Position numbers and translations under genes: made by a program
NCBI GenBank assembly: GCA_960531495.1
Contig: OY482859.1
Coordinates: 9,739,661 to 9,803,660 of the forward strand
Length of the DNA: 64,000 nucleotides
From: Zeus faber
Taxonomy: Eukaryota; Chordata; Actinopteri; Zeiformes; Zeidae
Direction: 5' to 3'
Notes under the pieces: model-generated
Databases searched by the model: none
Seen by the model: only the letters and a program-made list of their open reading frames with translations
What the model was told of the DNA's origin: nothing
In this document: one piece after another, positions 13,741-26,970 of the stretch
How positions within the stretch are numbered: position 1 is the stretch's first letter
Layout: every line of letters begins with the position of its first letter

Positions 13741-14639
13741 CTAAAATGGACCCCGTGTATTGCCGCCTGCAGCTATATATATTATTATAATTATTATTAT
13801 AAAAATATATCTCTGCAGACCAGGCTGTAGTGTGTGCTCTGGTCTTGGGGCTGGAGGAGGAGGAAGAGGTGGAGGAGGTGGAGAGCCATGTCTTGTGATC
13901 TTCTTAACCTTGTACGGCCTGATCTGGATCATCAGCTGAGAAGCAGGTGCCGCCTAAATATTCCAAAGGATAAAGGCTCCACGCTGCGGCGGGCAACTCT
14001 GACCTTTCCCTCGTTCTTGGCATCATCCAAACATTTTACTGTATCTCCCATCACGACGATGAGCAATTTAGTTTATGTTTTTGTTAATTTTTATGCCGTC
14101 TTACTGATTTTCACATCGGGAAAAAAACAGGAGAAGAGAATGGGAATGTTGTGGAAAATTCCTGCCTCACCCTGAGGCAGCGAGGCGCTTTTGAGGGTTG
14201 ACTTGATTGCTAATCACTTGATTATGAAACATTAAAAAAAAAAAACAGTTAATGGGTTTAATTCTGTCCCGCAATGACAAGGCAGATCTTTAACAGATCC
14301 AGTATTTTACTCACTGATTAGTGGATTTTGGGTTAATTGAGGTCGTACCCGTCCGTTCGTTTCTGGCCGCTCAGTCTGCTCACACAGCCGAGCGTTTTAT
14401 CTTTTTCTTTAATAGGATCACAGTCTTTGTTGTGCTCACTGACATTCCGGACATATTGCGCCTTTAACCGAGCACAATGTGTTCCGCTTCGACATGTCCT
14501 TAGCACAGGCTTGTTTTCGGCATCGAAAAACAGGAGCGGGTTTCGCCTTGTTACGTTCCCCTCACAGACAATATCGCACGGGCCCTCGCCATTCTCCCGC
14601 GGCGTCATCTCTGACTGCATGCATTCATTTTGGGAAGAA

Positions 14640-15070
14640 ACATCACAAATGAACACAAATAGAGAGCGTAACTGCCAGAGACAGGCACATACAAAATACC
14701 CTTTTGTTGAGTGCCTTCCCTGGCACTGTGTTTCTAAAAGATGTGCGGAAAGCTGTGAGGCGGCCTCATTTATGCTATATGCACGACGGTGCTGTGCGTG
14801 GGCGTGCGCCCAACAGATGGACAGCCCGATCTAAATTCTAATCTGGTTATCCAATGAGGAGAGTGACAGCTCATCACTGATGGCCATGTAATTTGCATGG
14901 AAGTACACAGCCTTGTGAGAATCCCATTGGCGGCGGCATATGCTTTCCTTTCACTTCCGCCGGCGAAGGACGCTGCCAGAGCCGGCCGTTTCGCTGGGAA
15001 ACTCACCGCCTGCCCTTTGTCTTATCATGAATATTGCAACTTTGAGTGTCGCTAATACCTCGGGTGTCAG
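14640..15070. promoter_or_regulatory. Repeat-free stretch with octamer and CCAAT (candidate regulatory element)
   Basis: Contains TTATCCAATGAGG at 14848, GTAATTTGCATGG (octamer ATTTGCAT) at 14888, CCCATTGGCGGCGGC at 14923 and a locally CpG-rich tail to 15000. A 165-residue open frame over 14337-14834 has no recognisable domain and is probably chance. Confidence 0.25.
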
Positions 15071-17400
15071 ATTGTAAACCGTCTGTCAAGCTCGCTCGGC
15101 GCTTTTGGGTTTCCCCACCCGCTTCCCGACACTACAGCTCAAGTGACAGGCGACCAAGGCTAGAGGACCTCAGCAACAGTCGGTGGTGCGATAATACGAG
15201 GTCTGTCGGTATCTTTTGGTCTTTTTGTCTTAAAGAGCTGCCAGTTTAGCCAGTTTGCCCTCTAATCACAGGAGTCCTATCACCGACAGAAAGGGTTGTT
15301 TCATCACCATAGGAATAGACTCGGCACTAGGAATCTTTGGTCGTGGAAATGACACCAACATTTGCAAACCTGATGCTTCAACGGGGCTTCTTAGCCAATG
15401 TAGTAGAGGGGTCTTGCAACACCGGTAGTTTGGGAGCTGCGTATTCGTCCATACTTGCAGCTCACTAAAATGAAACCAGTTTAGGGGGAGGGTGGTGTAG
15501 GTCATGGGATTGAGTGGTGATTGACAAGTCTCGGGGCGAGATTACGGACTGGACTGCCTGTTTGGAGAGCTTGACATCTCAGCGGCCACCGAGGTCACAC
15601 TGGAGCGGCTGGCATTCATCGACAACATCCGCAAACCCACGGCCAATTAGCGCAATGAGGGAATAAAATATTACTGATTGTGCCTTTAAATCAGCGGAGA
15701 AATGTGAAAGACCGTCGCTCATCCAACTCATCGGGTGAAAAAAAAATGCGTCGCCCGTTTGGGTTTCGGTGTCTCGTGAAAGTAGCAAAAAAATAAAAAA
15801 TAAATCTTCCAGCCTTGTTAATTTTGCAGATTTCATGTGTTTGCTCTTTTGTATCGTAATGGCAATATTTTTTCACAATGTGTCCCCACCATCTGTAGGA
15901 ATGCGATACCTTTCTATAGCTGGCTGAGTGAGGGGGGGTGGGGGGGGGTGGTGTTCTCTAATCCCAGAATCCCTCACATCGAATCATGCAAATTTGGTGT
16001 ACTTTGAAGCGAATCCAGCTCCTACCATATGCAGAGTGAAAACAACAATCTATTATGCATGCATTGCACCAAGCTTATGGTAATGTTATTTCACTGCTAT
16101 TCCTATTAAGCCAAATTTCAGGATCCACGACGTACCTAAAGTTATATTTAAAATGATATTTGTCCTATTGTGCTGTGCATTCGTGAATAACAAGTGAAGC
16201 ATGTTGTGGTAACTGTTGTATGAGCTCTAGGAGTTTTCGGAGAGACTTCCATAAAGTGGAGCGGGTCATACCGCCGTCGTTGCTTTTGTTTCCCCAGCGG
16301 CTGCTTTAAAAGTGGTATTTTTTCCCCTGCGTTAAAGTTCTGCTCTGCTCTTTAAAGAAGGCGACACAATTGCTGGCTTCCTGCATGACAAAGCTGTTTG
16401 TTTTGCCCGGACCCCAGGGGCCGGATAGCGATCGTGATGTAATTATTATGTCTTGCATGAGTGGAAACGGCACGTTGCTGAGCCGTCTGAAGAATCTGCC
16501 ACTCTCAAAGCTCCGTATCATCCACCGCTACACTTCAATAAATGAGTTTGTCTGCAGTATTTGTGTGCAAAGCTCCCAAACGGTTCATGAACACGAACCG
16601 TTAGGCATGCGTATTTAGCCTCCATTTCATGCGATATTTCCCTTTGATCGGCTGAAGCAAAAACAGACTCGCAAGCCAAATAGCTGTCAGTGCACTTTGT
16701 TTTCTGCCTGTATAGTAGTGGATTAAGAACACAGCATTAATGATATTTCCGTTTATTGGATGGATAATTAGGGCCCGTGTCATGCCAAGAATCATTTTCT
16801 ACCCCGGTTCATCCTAATTTGGGGGAAGAATCAGGCAAGTGTAATTGGCAAGACGCTCCGTGACTGTGTCTCCCCAGCGGATCAGCGCTTTCTTATTACA
16901 ATGCGCTTTTTTTTTTCATGAAGAGACTGGCGGCACACTTGATTATGTTGTGTTGTACGCACTGCACGCCTGAGCCCACGGCACGGGGAAAATAATGTAA
17001 ATTAAAAGTTAACCCAACTCCGATTGTCAGCGTCGGATTCTGTGGAAATGTCCCCGTCGAACATGGAACGTCAACCAAAACAAAAGCAACGAAAGAAAGG
17101 AAGAGTGTTTGCAAACAGTTTACAGACCTCCGCCTGTCTGCAACCCGTCCAGATATCACAGAGCTGTCTTTTGCTTGTTGCAGAGTTCAACTTAGTTGTC
17201 TGTTTAATGCCCTTGATGCTTTTGGATTTAGTTTGCATGGTATTGGGGAATGCTGGTAGTTTGGCGAGTACTACCAGTTGAAATAAATCCAAATGGTCCC
17301 ATGTGAACTTTGCTCCAGATTTTCTCAGGTTTTTTTTCACAGGTTTTTATGTTGTTATTTTTAGTTGTCATAAAGAAGTAAGATGATCAGCATCTCTTAA
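15070..17400. other. Non-coding intergenic sequence with a G-rich tract
   Basis: No gene recognised. A G-run cluster at 15931-15951 (GGGGGGGTGGGGGGGGGTGG) can form a quadruplex. The rest is unique-looking. Confidence 0.5.
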
Positions 17401-17401
17401 A

Positions 17402-17678
17402 CAATGATTCTTAACCATTTTCACGTCAAGGGCCCTCAGTTTGATACGCAATAGGCAATGAATCCCATTTTACAAAATGTAGTCTCTACTGTTGTGAGGG
17501 AGACTAGGATCAAAACAGTCATTATTCTACATTCTCTAATGGTGCTCCATTACATTACATTACATCTTTTAAATAAAAGCATGTTAAAATTGTACTATTA
17601 ATCATTTTGCGGGGGACCCCTTGAATCTCTTGAAGGACCCCAGGGGGTCCCCGAACCCCCTGTTGAGAGCCGCTGCCA
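17402..17678 (+). mobile_element. hAT-like MITE (family B), near-complete copy
   Basis: It begins CAATGATTCTTAACCATTTTC and continues ACGTCAAGGGCCCTCAG. It ends CCCTGTTGAGAGCCGCTGCC. It shares the motif CATTCTACATTCTCTAAYGG with the split copy near 33570. It has no coding capacity. Confidence 0.6.
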
Positions 17679-17679
17679 T

Positions 17680-17964
17680 AATCGCAGCCCCTCACTACAG
17701 TATCTCTGCACTGGACATACAGGGATGAAATTGGTATTGACATTCTCTTCTGAAAGAGGTAAAAAGCAAATTTTCCCCCAAAAAGAGTATCTAATAATGT
17801 TCTGTTCCATTGTGTCGGTGTGGTGCTAAGATGGAGGCAGCCAGGGAAGCTCCTCCCAGCATGTGCTTATGTACACCCAGTATACCTGCAAACACATAAA
17901 AACATACATAAATGCATACATACGGTACACACATATATGAAATAGAGACACATGCACATGTGCG

Positions 17965-17996
<32 letters not shown>

Positions 17997-20620
17997 ATCA
18001 CTCAGCCACTCACAACAGACATGCACTCTGAGTGCCTTATGCATCACAAAATTACATCCAGCATGCACCTCATAAATCCACAGGACTGGACAAATAAAAC
18101 GATGTTAACCCACTGCTGGGAGGGAGAGTCCTGGAGGGGCTGGTTTGGGGTGGGTGTTTGGGGTGGGGGAGGCGGGGGTGGTGGTGGTGCTTTATCACCC
18201 AAACCTGCCTCGTGGAGCCTGTTCTTGGTACTCTCTGCCAGCCAGACTCTAAGTTATTCTATGCCAGTGGAGCATTGATTTTCCACACTGTTAGCTCACA
18301 TTATCCACCCCACCCCCTTTCCCTTCCTCAGAGGAAAATTGCCGGGATGAAGAGAAGGGAGGGGGAAAAAAAAAAAAAGAAAGAAAGAAGGAGAACTCCT
18401 CATGATCGATTGGTCCGCCGCACTACTGAATTCAGGTTACAAGCTGAGAGGGGAGGGCGGGGCGCGGCGCAGCACAGTGGGTGGGAAGCGGGTCCTATTG
18501 AGGTAAATGTGGATTTGTAGAACCAGCACTGGGGAGTCAGAGGGCGTGGCTGCCTGGTCACATGCGTCGCAGACACAGGCCGTCTTCCTTTTTGGGTTTT
18601 GTTTTTCTTTCGGACATTTTCGTAAATAATTGTTTTCATTTGTTTACCGTGGTTCCCAACTATTGCGTGTTGGGGTCTCACTGGCTCACTAACGTCTCTT
18701 TCAGGTCTCCTCATCGGTGGACAAAAAATCTGCAAGTGAGTCGCTGCGATCGCTAGAATCCGCTGACCAAAGGATCATGGGAGATTGTTTTACGCTCGGT
18801 ATTTGTTAGAAGGTAGGACAGGCCAGTGCATTGGGGAAACAAACAAAGCAACATGAAATTAAGCAACAAGGCGAAACTATATGACCTCGAGATGATTAAA
18901 TGCGATCCCAACAGCTCTAATGGTCACTTCACAACACATCTAACACAGCACCACATCGTGCTATTCCTTTGTTTTGGCTGGGCGGCCAAAGCACACCGAG
19001 CCTGTGGAATTAGTACGGAAATAAGCCTGGACGCCATCAACAGTCACTTAGCTGTTTCCTTTCAATAAATAATGCCCTTCTTGCACACACCCTTTGTTCC
19101 TGCGCGTTAAATGGCATAGATTTTCATTAGTGTCGGCGGCCCTGGCTTTGATGCGGCCGCTCTCAGAACCATTACGCCGCACTGATGCATATGAACTTAT
19201 TTTCCCCGGTGATGGATGCAGAGTTTGGGGACATTCCACTCCAGGGACAATGGTCCCTCGCTAACCTGGCGATCCCCCATGCGTCGGAGCACCAGGTGCG
19301 GTCGCGGGACGCCGAGGCGCTCTTTGTGCTGATACTTGTCGGATGTGATAGAATGATGGCAGGTTTTGAGTAAATGAAGGTGAAAGACAAAAGAAAGCGG
19401 GAACGCAGAGAAATGGCACCAAGACGGAAGTGCAAAGCAACCATTTCATCAGTCCTTTTTTATTTGTTGAATTTGGTGAATTGCTTCAATTGCCTGCATG
19501 CACATTTCTGCTGAGAAGGAAATCAGTACAGACGTCATGCGGACTCTTTCTACAATATTAGAGATGTGAAGTTTAGTTTTGGAAGTGGCAGCTGTGGGAA
19601 TACTCGTATCGGTGGTGACATAGAATGTACTTAAGTACGCACTGATACATAAAAAAAATGCACGTACAGTAACAAAGTACTTGTACAAAGTTACTTTCCA
19701 CTTCATCAGAGATGTGTTTTGATCAGTCACGCTGAAGGAAACGAGCAGAGTTTTTCCAAAGACAGCTTCCTTGTTGTGTACTTTCTGTCACATGTTTTAT
19801 GACTTCCTGCTCCAACAGGAAGTGGAAAGCACTTCAACTGTTTACAGCTGTGACCTCTGAGTTGGTGTCGTTTGTATTTGGTGTGTTAAGCAGACAAACT
19901 TGTTGTGGTTTTACTCCCCCAGCTGGCGCCTTGACCTGAAAAGTGCGGATGGGATTATAATTCGATGCAAACCTCACGCCTCCATGTCGCCTTTGCTTCC
20001 CTGCGAGACGCTCTTATTTTGAAAGTATCTTCCCGTTCGCACCAGCATTCTCCCAATTATCCCTACGACACTACAACAGATGAAATTATTTGTCGGCCCT
20101 TATGTAAACAAGGCTCATAATCCGTTTTGGGTGATGTTTATCTAAAGAGGACAATTTCATTTCATTGAATTTATTTCTTTCCTTTTCTTTTGGGGGCGGA
20201 GGTAAACGGGTGATAAACATTGTCACTTTAATTACATCAGCGTGAATATTTCATATATATTTCAATCAGATCCTGTGGCCACAACAGTCTTGTAAATAGA
20301 ATTTTATCTGTAGCTGGAGACCATTAGTGGCACTGAGTTCTGAGGAAGCCTGGAGGATGGTAATTAAGTCCGCTCGGCCGTGACTAAACATTTTTGACGT
20401 TTTTCCGAGTCCGGAATGAACTGTCAGCGCGCAGGGAGAGTAACCATCTTGTCACATTGTGTTTGTAGAAGAATAGCAGGAATGCACAGATTCTGTGTTG
20501 AGAATCCAGATGCTCATGTCGGATTTATTTTTTATTTATTTTATTTCTTTTGCAGAAAGAGGAGGAAAAAGACAACATTTAAGTCAAAGAAATTAAAATA
20601 AATGAGGGGAAAAAAAACGA
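17680..20620. other. Non-coding intergenic sequence
   Basis: Holds a short (CA)/(CG) tract at 17960-17997 and a purine stretch at 18356-18390. Much of 18760-20600 is repeat-poor with scattered TAATTA-type words (for example 20326-20370). No exon is supported. Confidence 0.5.
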
Positions 20621-20899
20621 TGCGTGTGTGTGTGTGTTCAGAGACAGAAAGATAGAGAGAGAGAGGGAGAGAGAGGGAGAGAGGAATGAGGTGTTATTTC
20701 TTATGCCACTGTTCTGATTCGTGGATCCTCACTTAAGGCAGATTGACCTAAAATGTGTCTGAAGGTTTTGGGGAAATGTTTTGAGAGAGAAATTGGGCTA
20801 ATGTACAGGAAACTGGGTCACTGTTCATGATGGTTTGCTGATGGATCAAGGTTTTCAGAACAGGAGGTGTCTTAAAAACTGCTGCTGTGGACCTTTTAC

Positions 20900-21026
<127 letters not shown>

Positions 21027-21077
21027 AGTTGTGATTATACAGTATATTCTTTCCCTTTCCCTTCATTTGTTCTTTTT

Positions 21078-21350
21078 GTCTCTCTGTCTGTCTGCGCCTC
21101 CGTCCGTCCCTCTGTCTGGCTGTCTGACTGTCTTTCTTTATGGCTGTCTGTCTGTCTCCCTGTCTGTGCTTCTGTCCGTCTGTCTATCTGTCTACAGTAT
21201 GCCCCCGTCTCTCCCTCTGTCCATCCCTCTGCCTGTCTGTCTGTTTATCGTATCTGTCTCGCCTTCCGTCTGTCTGTATCTCTGCCCGTCTCCCTCTCTG
21301 TGCTCCTGTCTGTCTGTCTATCTGTCTCCCTGTCTGTCTGTCTGTCTGTA

Positions 21351-21386
<36 letters not shown>

Positions 21387-21448
21387 CTTCTGTCTGTCTG
21401 TCTCTCTCTGTCTTCCTGCTACCCTGTCTCCCTCCTTGCCTGTCTTTG

Positions 21449-21488
<40 letters not shown>

Positions 21489-21499
21489 CTTCTGTTTTT

Positions 21500-21533
<34 letters not shown>

Positions 21534-21690
21534 CTTCTGTTTTTTTCTGTCTGTCTGTCTGTCAGTATAACTGTCTCTCTCTCTGTCTATCTCTCTGTCT
21601 TCCTGCTTCTCTATCTCCCTCCTAGCCTGTCTTTGTGTCTGTCTGTCCGTCTGTCAGTCTCTCTCTCAATCTCCCTGTCTGTCTGTTTGA
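21078..21690. repeat. (CTGT)n tetranucleotide array, about 610 bp
   Basis: Dominated by TGTC/CTGT units with interspersed CTCC and CTTC variants. Purer blocks lie at 21306-21388, 21456-21487 and 21501-21531, with a repeated CCTTCTGTTTTTTCTGTC junction at 21487 and 21532. Open + strand frames of up to 326 residues (CVCV then SVCLSVCLS) result from the tetranucleotide reading as a 12-bp, 4-residue period. Confidence 0.97.
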
Positions 21691-22618
21691 AGGTGGGGCG
21701 CTGCAGATCGTGTCGCTCATTTAAAGGAAAAAACAAAACAAAGTGTGTTTTAATGAAGCTGCGCTGCATTGTAATACATTTTGCATCTCATTTTGGTTTT
21801 GTACAAATGCACTAATATGTTCCTCTCATGTTTCCCCCCATAATGAGGAACAGCAGCGTTGTAAACAGCATCCAGAGATAACAAGGTGACTTTGAAGCTC
21901 CTTCTAAAGATATTCCACTGGCATTCTTCAGATGAAGAAAACAGCCAATGCCTTAATAGCCAATACAAGCATTCCATCAACTTTCGTATGCCCGAGTAAA
22001 TTGAATACCCCTGCATTGCCTTTGGTTCTAGAAAATGCATCAAATTGATTGAAAGAAGCAATTATGGGTCCAGGGAGTGGTATTGATTTTATGAAAGTAT
22101 GCTATTACTTTAATTGGTATAACCGTGTCTCGATTAGACGCTGGTACTATGTTCGGGAAAATAAATAAATAAATAAAATGAAATAAAAACCTTCTACATA
22201 CCGGGTTTTGATTTTGACCAAATTCCATTTCCTGTTCAGCGCGACCTTTGTACCTGATTAGCCTGTTCCTTTTCTCCGCCGTAGCCAATTTCTCTGGAGA
22301 TGCATGGACTTTCAATCAACACGGGTTCGAGAAGGCGAATTCGCCGAGAGATTTAAGCAAAAAATGTGTTTTGATGTCACGTCTCAGTGATTCAGTGTGT
22401 AAGATGCATGCTAGCGGGGTATTTGATTTGTTTGTGTCACCCCTAATTTCAGTCTTAAATAATATATTTTTAATAAATCCTTATTTTATTAACCGCAAAC
22501 TCTGGGTTGCCAGGTGTGATGGAAATGCACCTTCTGTTCCGGAAACAGAGAATTAGGACCGATAAAAACAAAGAGGAAAATGGAGATTGGAGTCAAGCCT
22601 TATATCTAGCTGCCTCGC

Positions 22619-22686
22619 GGAGAGAGAGGGAGGGAGAGCGACGGAGAGAGGAATTGAGAGATGGGGAGAGAGAGGGCGATGGGAAA

Positions 22687-22727
<41 letters not shown>

Positions 22728-23488
22728 TGGGGAGAGATTGAGAGGAAGGGAGAAGGGGTGACAGAAAGAGCACAGGGAGAGAGAGAGGGAGCATGGGGAG
22801 AGGGAGAAAAAGAAGGGGAGAGAAAGAGGGCAGGAGAGAAGGGATAAGTAATAGAGAGCGAGAGAGAGAGAGAGAGAACATAGGAAAATGGAGGTAAGAG
22901 TAGGGACGGCAAAGTGGGAAAGAGAGGGAAAAGAGTGATGGGTAGAGAACAGGGGAGAGAGAAAGAGACGGGAAGAACGAGCGAATGAGAGAAGGGTTGG
23001 GAGAGAACATGGGAAGAGAGATGAGAGGGAGAGAAAAGAGAGATGGGAGAGCAAGAGAGAGGGCGAAAAGAGGGAGACAGATAGAGAGTAGGAGAGAGAG
23101 AAGAGAGTGAGGCCGATAGAGAGCATGAGAGAGAGAGGGAGAAATGAGACTCAAAGAGAGAGGGAGACAAGAGAGAGACCGATAGAGAGCAGGAGAGAGA
23201 GAGGGGGGGGAGTAAAGATAGATGGGTAGAGAGTAGGAGAGAGAGAGAGAGAGCGGGAGAAAAGAGAGATGGAAAGAGAGTAGGAGAGAGATTAAAAAAA
23301 AGACTGATAGAGAGCAGAAGAGAGAGATATAAAAAATAGAGACTGATAGAGAGTGGAGAGAGAGAGAGAGGGAGAAGGGGGGAGAAAAGAGAGAGGCCGT
23401 CAGAGAGCGGGAGAGATGATAGAGAGCAGAAGAGAGAGGTATAAAAAAAGAGACTGATAGAGAGAGAGAGAGAGAAGAAAGCAGCGCT
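22619..23488. repeat. (GA)n polypurine tract, about 870 bp
   Basis: Nearly all purine on the + strand, with AGAGAG cores and a degenerate longer unit around GATAGAGAGCAGGAGAGAGA (compare 23174, 23220, 23276, 23302). The minus strand reads as Ser/Leu/Pro-rich frames, an artefact. Such tracts can form triplex (H-DNA). Confidence 0.97.
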
Positions 23489-23760
23489 CCCCTAATACGA
23501 ACCATCTCTGCTTTCAGTTCAAATAGGTCCCATCATCTCCATGACAACAGTGGTAATGGTAACATGGAAATATATTAATGTAAAACCATGGCAACGTTCT
23601 GCAATTGAATTAAGCAGCACCTGTGCACATTACAGGAGGAGATGAAAGACAAAAGCAGCGTCTGCCTGCCAAGCAGCTGTGGCTTTCAGACCTTAAAACC
23701 ATCTACATCTCCTCCGCACGCCTGTTTTCCACTGTTTCTCTGCCGCACATTATTCAGCCT

Positions 23761-23831
23761 TCTCTCTCTCTCTCTCCCTCTCTCTCGCTGTTTGTTTTTC
23801 TTTTTTTTGGGGGGGGGGGGGGGGGGGGGGT
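23761..23831. repeat. (CT)n followed by a G-run
   Basis: CT repeat 23761-23788, a T-rich spacer, then about 22 consecutive G at 23810-23830. The G-run can form a quadruplex. Confidence 0.95.
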
Positions 23832-24066
23832 TTCTGTCGTACTTGTGCGAACAGACAAGAGAATAAATAATTACATCCGCTATAGTTTTATTTTTATTTT
23901 ATTTTTTTCAATTTTTGGGCCAAATCTGTAATGGCGGCATCTGGTAGATGAAGGCGTATTGTAGCTAAAGAGATATTTCCCCCTCCCGTCCATTCAAAAC
24001 ACGGGCTGCTGGAAACCGAGCGGCTCGGAGGAGAAAACATTATCTGCACCACCGTCGAATCTGATG

Positions 24067-24170
24067 TACCCCCCCCCCCCCCCGCTCCCGCCCGCCCCCA
24101 CCCCCTCCCTCCATCCCTCCCTCCATCCCTCCATCCATCCCTCCCTCCATCCCTCCCTCCATCTCCTCTC
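24067..24170. repeat. C-run and (CCAT/CCCT)n tract
   Basis: A C-run at 24067-24083 leads into CCCTCCCTCCAT units repeated to 24166. Confidence 0.95.
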
Positions 24171-24235
24171 CCCCGAGCCGCCGTGTTCACTGGTAATGGC
24201 ATTGGAACATTCTCTCACCCTTGAAAATGCATTTC

Positions 24236-24237
<2 letters not shown>

Positions 24238-24294
<57 letters not shown>
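24238..24294. repeat. (GT)n microsatellite
   Basis: Perfect (GT)n of about 55 bp, 30 bp before the (GAAA)n tract. Confidence 0.97.
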
Positions 24295-24295
<1 letters not shown>

Positions 24296-24323
24296 CATTC
24301 AGTCTGATAAAAATACAGCATTA

Positions 24324-24324
<1 letters not shown>

Positions 24325-24354
<30 letters not shown>

Positions 24355-24795
24355 TGAATGAAGAAAAAGAGAAAAATACAGAAAGCAAGGAAGAAAGAAA
24401 GGCGGGAAGAGAGGGAGGAAGAAAGCAAGACAATAGAGAGCTGGAAAGAAAAGGAAGAAAGTGAGAAAGGGAGGAAGGAAGAAAGGCTGTGGCAGAGGGA
24501 GAAAGAGAGAAAGAGACGGACAGAGAGCAAGAGACGTGAAGAGCGATGCACATCAATAGGGAAACAAAATTCAAATAATGAAGAGAAAGCGAAAGACAGT
24601 CGAAGGAAGAAACAAGGGAGGAAGGAAGAACGATGGGGAGAAAGAAAGAGAGAAGGACGGAATGACAGAGACGGAGCGACGGAGGGATGGGTAGTACAGG
24701 GTAGAAGAAAAAAAAAAAGAACGACAGAACGAGAGAATGGTCAAGACGCAGGGAGGAAGGTATGAAGGTAGAAAGAAAGAAAGAAAGAAAGGCGG
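24325..24795. repeat. (GAAA)n and purine-rich tract, about 470 bp
   Basis: GAAA units at 24325-24352 and 24770-24791 bracket a less regular purine-rich block containing GGAAGGAAG and AGAGAGAAAG words. Open frames here are Lys/Arg/Glu-rich by composition only. Confidence 0.95.
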
Positions 24796-24970
24796 GCTGC
24801 TCCAGTCAGTCATATTCCTCTTAAAAAGGATAATGTTGTTCCCAAATTGTGTCGTACAACACGTTCCACTTTTCCATCTTTTATTCATGCGTTTCATTTT
24901 ACCAGCAGAGCGTCACACTCACAGCCCAGCCAACCCACTAGTGGGCAGTGGTCACCGTGGGCCCGGGTGC

Positions 24971-24972
<2 letters not shown>

Positions 24973-25013
<41 letters not shown>

Positions 25014-25022
25014 GCGCGCGCG
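24973..25022. repeat. (CA)n-(CG)n compound microsatellite
   Basis: (CA)n to 25010 switches directly to CGCGCGCGCGCG at 25011-25022, the strongest Z-DNA-forming stretch in the window. Confidence 0.97.
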
Positions 25023-25024
25023 CC

Positions 25025-26970
25025 CACGCCCACGCAATTTTGGAAGGTGGATCAACCTTGGTGAACTGTGGTTGAGTCTCAAAATGTAAAAGATGTGATT
25101 ATGCAGAAGGGGAAGGACTCCGGGGGGAAACTCCTTCCCCTTCCCAGGTGGAAAATTCCAGGTCCAGAAAGTAAAAACATTCCTGGTTCCATGTTTTAGC
25201 CCCAGCCGTAATGCAATCCGATCCACAAGAATCGGATTCGTAAATCCACACGGTTGACTCAAAATCCCGGACCGGAGCTTTTTGCTTCCTGGACCTGGAA
25301 TTTTTCCACCTCGGAAGGGGGAGGAGTTCCCTGGAGGCCGTCCCCTTCCCGATCGCCGCGTTTTCTACGTTTTGAGACTTCTGGGTTATAAGCATAAACA
25401 CAGTTGGCCAAGGTTGATACACATCGACATTTACATTTCAAAGAAAGTGTAACCGCAGTTTACGGTGCTACATGTCAATTCAAGCACCCGTTTATTATTG
25501 TAGACGGCTAATATGGCCCCCTGGAGAGATAAGTAAAATCACAACAAGCCTAACCCTATTGGAGGATCACACGCTGTGTGTGGCAGTTTCGCCTGCCGCA
25601 CGCCACCCAAGTGGCGGTTTCAGGGACCCCCGGCACGGAGACAGACAACCGGGTTGCGGAGAGACAAGTTTATGGTCGTGAGTGGGCCCCACAAGGGCGT
25701 CATGACAAGGGCTCCTCTCCTGAGTGTGCGTGGTGGGGACGGGGGTTTTTCACCTGCTGCTTGGTAGATCGATCAGCGATCAACAGGTGTACAGCCACAC
25801 TGATCCTGGGCCCCAGTTACCCAGACCCGGGACAGGTGTGGCTGCTCAAACCACACCATCCCCACACCACACTATTTTATTGATTTTTTTTCTTTTATTT
25901 TAACACCCACAAGTAACAAACTAACGAACCAATCTCACTTAGAATGAATAGTTCATTCTAGGCATTTCCTTAAATTAAATTAGTAACATTTTACTTTTTT
26001 GACGTTTCACGTTTTCCTAAGAGTACAGCAGACTTGTGCTTGTCTAGATTAATGCTTCCACAGGAGAATCTCAAGAAAATCTCCCCCTCTTTTCCTGAAT
26101 GTATTTATTTTTTATTTTATTAAAAAAAATTGCCATGGACTTTTTTTTCATTGTCATTGCCTGTATGATAGTGTCCATAAAGCTCTAACTCCATCTCTAA
26201 AAATAAATGTATAAATATATAGATATTTTCCATCCTGCTGCCTGTGTGTTATGAGATGAGATTTTTATTGTAATTATTATTTGTTTGGGTATCTGTATAT
26301 ATTTGATATGAAATTACATTACATTTTTTTTTATTATTTTCTTCTAAACTTTTTTCCATTTTCATTTTCACTGTTTATATTAAATTTTTATTTTCGTAAT
26401 ATTTTTATTCTCCATTTGTAATTTAAGCATTTTTTTTTATGTCATGGCAGGTTTTTCAGATGGATATAATGGAAGTTCAAGCTGCAATATCGTAAGGAGA
26501 CTTTATCAGATTCATTTTTCAGTTCATCGGGACACTTTGAGTTCTGGCGTTTTCATTCATGATGAAATCTGATGCTCGGTTGGTGCCGTCATTTTGCTGC
26601 TCAGTAAGTCTGTCTGTCTCTAATTTGACCGTGAAATTCCCTTCTTTTTTTTCCAGCACCGATCTCAAAATCAGTGCCCCTTCTTCTCACGTTCTTATGT
26701 TATTGCGCATTATAAAACATAATAAAAAAATAAAAACCCGAGAGAACACCGCTCCCATATTTCAACGTCAGAAATTGATTTATTTTTTTTCCTGTCTCGT
26801 CTCAAGTGATCTTCAAGAGCCACGTTTTATTCAATCTGCTTTATCGAGAGGTTTCAAAATAAACGTTTCTCTCAGTAGCTTTTATTTTTTATTTTTTTTT
26901 ATTTTATTTTTAATAAAACTTTGTGTGATACCTATAAATTTAAGCAGCCAAAATTAAGACCATAATCAAA
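25025..26970. other. Non-coding intergenic sequence
   Basis: A GC-balanced segment (25025-25870) is followed by very AT-rich DNA with many T-runs (25870-26970). In 25090-25330, GGAAGGGG and GGTCCAGGAA/TTCCAGGTCC words occur in both orientations, suggesting a degraded inverted element. No gene is seen. Confidence 0.45.

Noticed and set aside
14337-14834. 165-codon frame, Cys/Ser-rich
   Set aside because: No domain, signal or splice pattern; the opposite strand is also open over part of it, as expected by chance in balanced DNA.
22553-23505. Ser/Leu/Pro-rich minus-strand frames up to 299 codons
   Set aside because: They are the polypurine (GA)n tract read on the other strand.
24321-24897. Lys/Glu-rich and Ser/Phe-rich frames around 24.3-24.9 kb
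   Set aside because: Composition artefact of (GAAA)n and purine-rich DNA.
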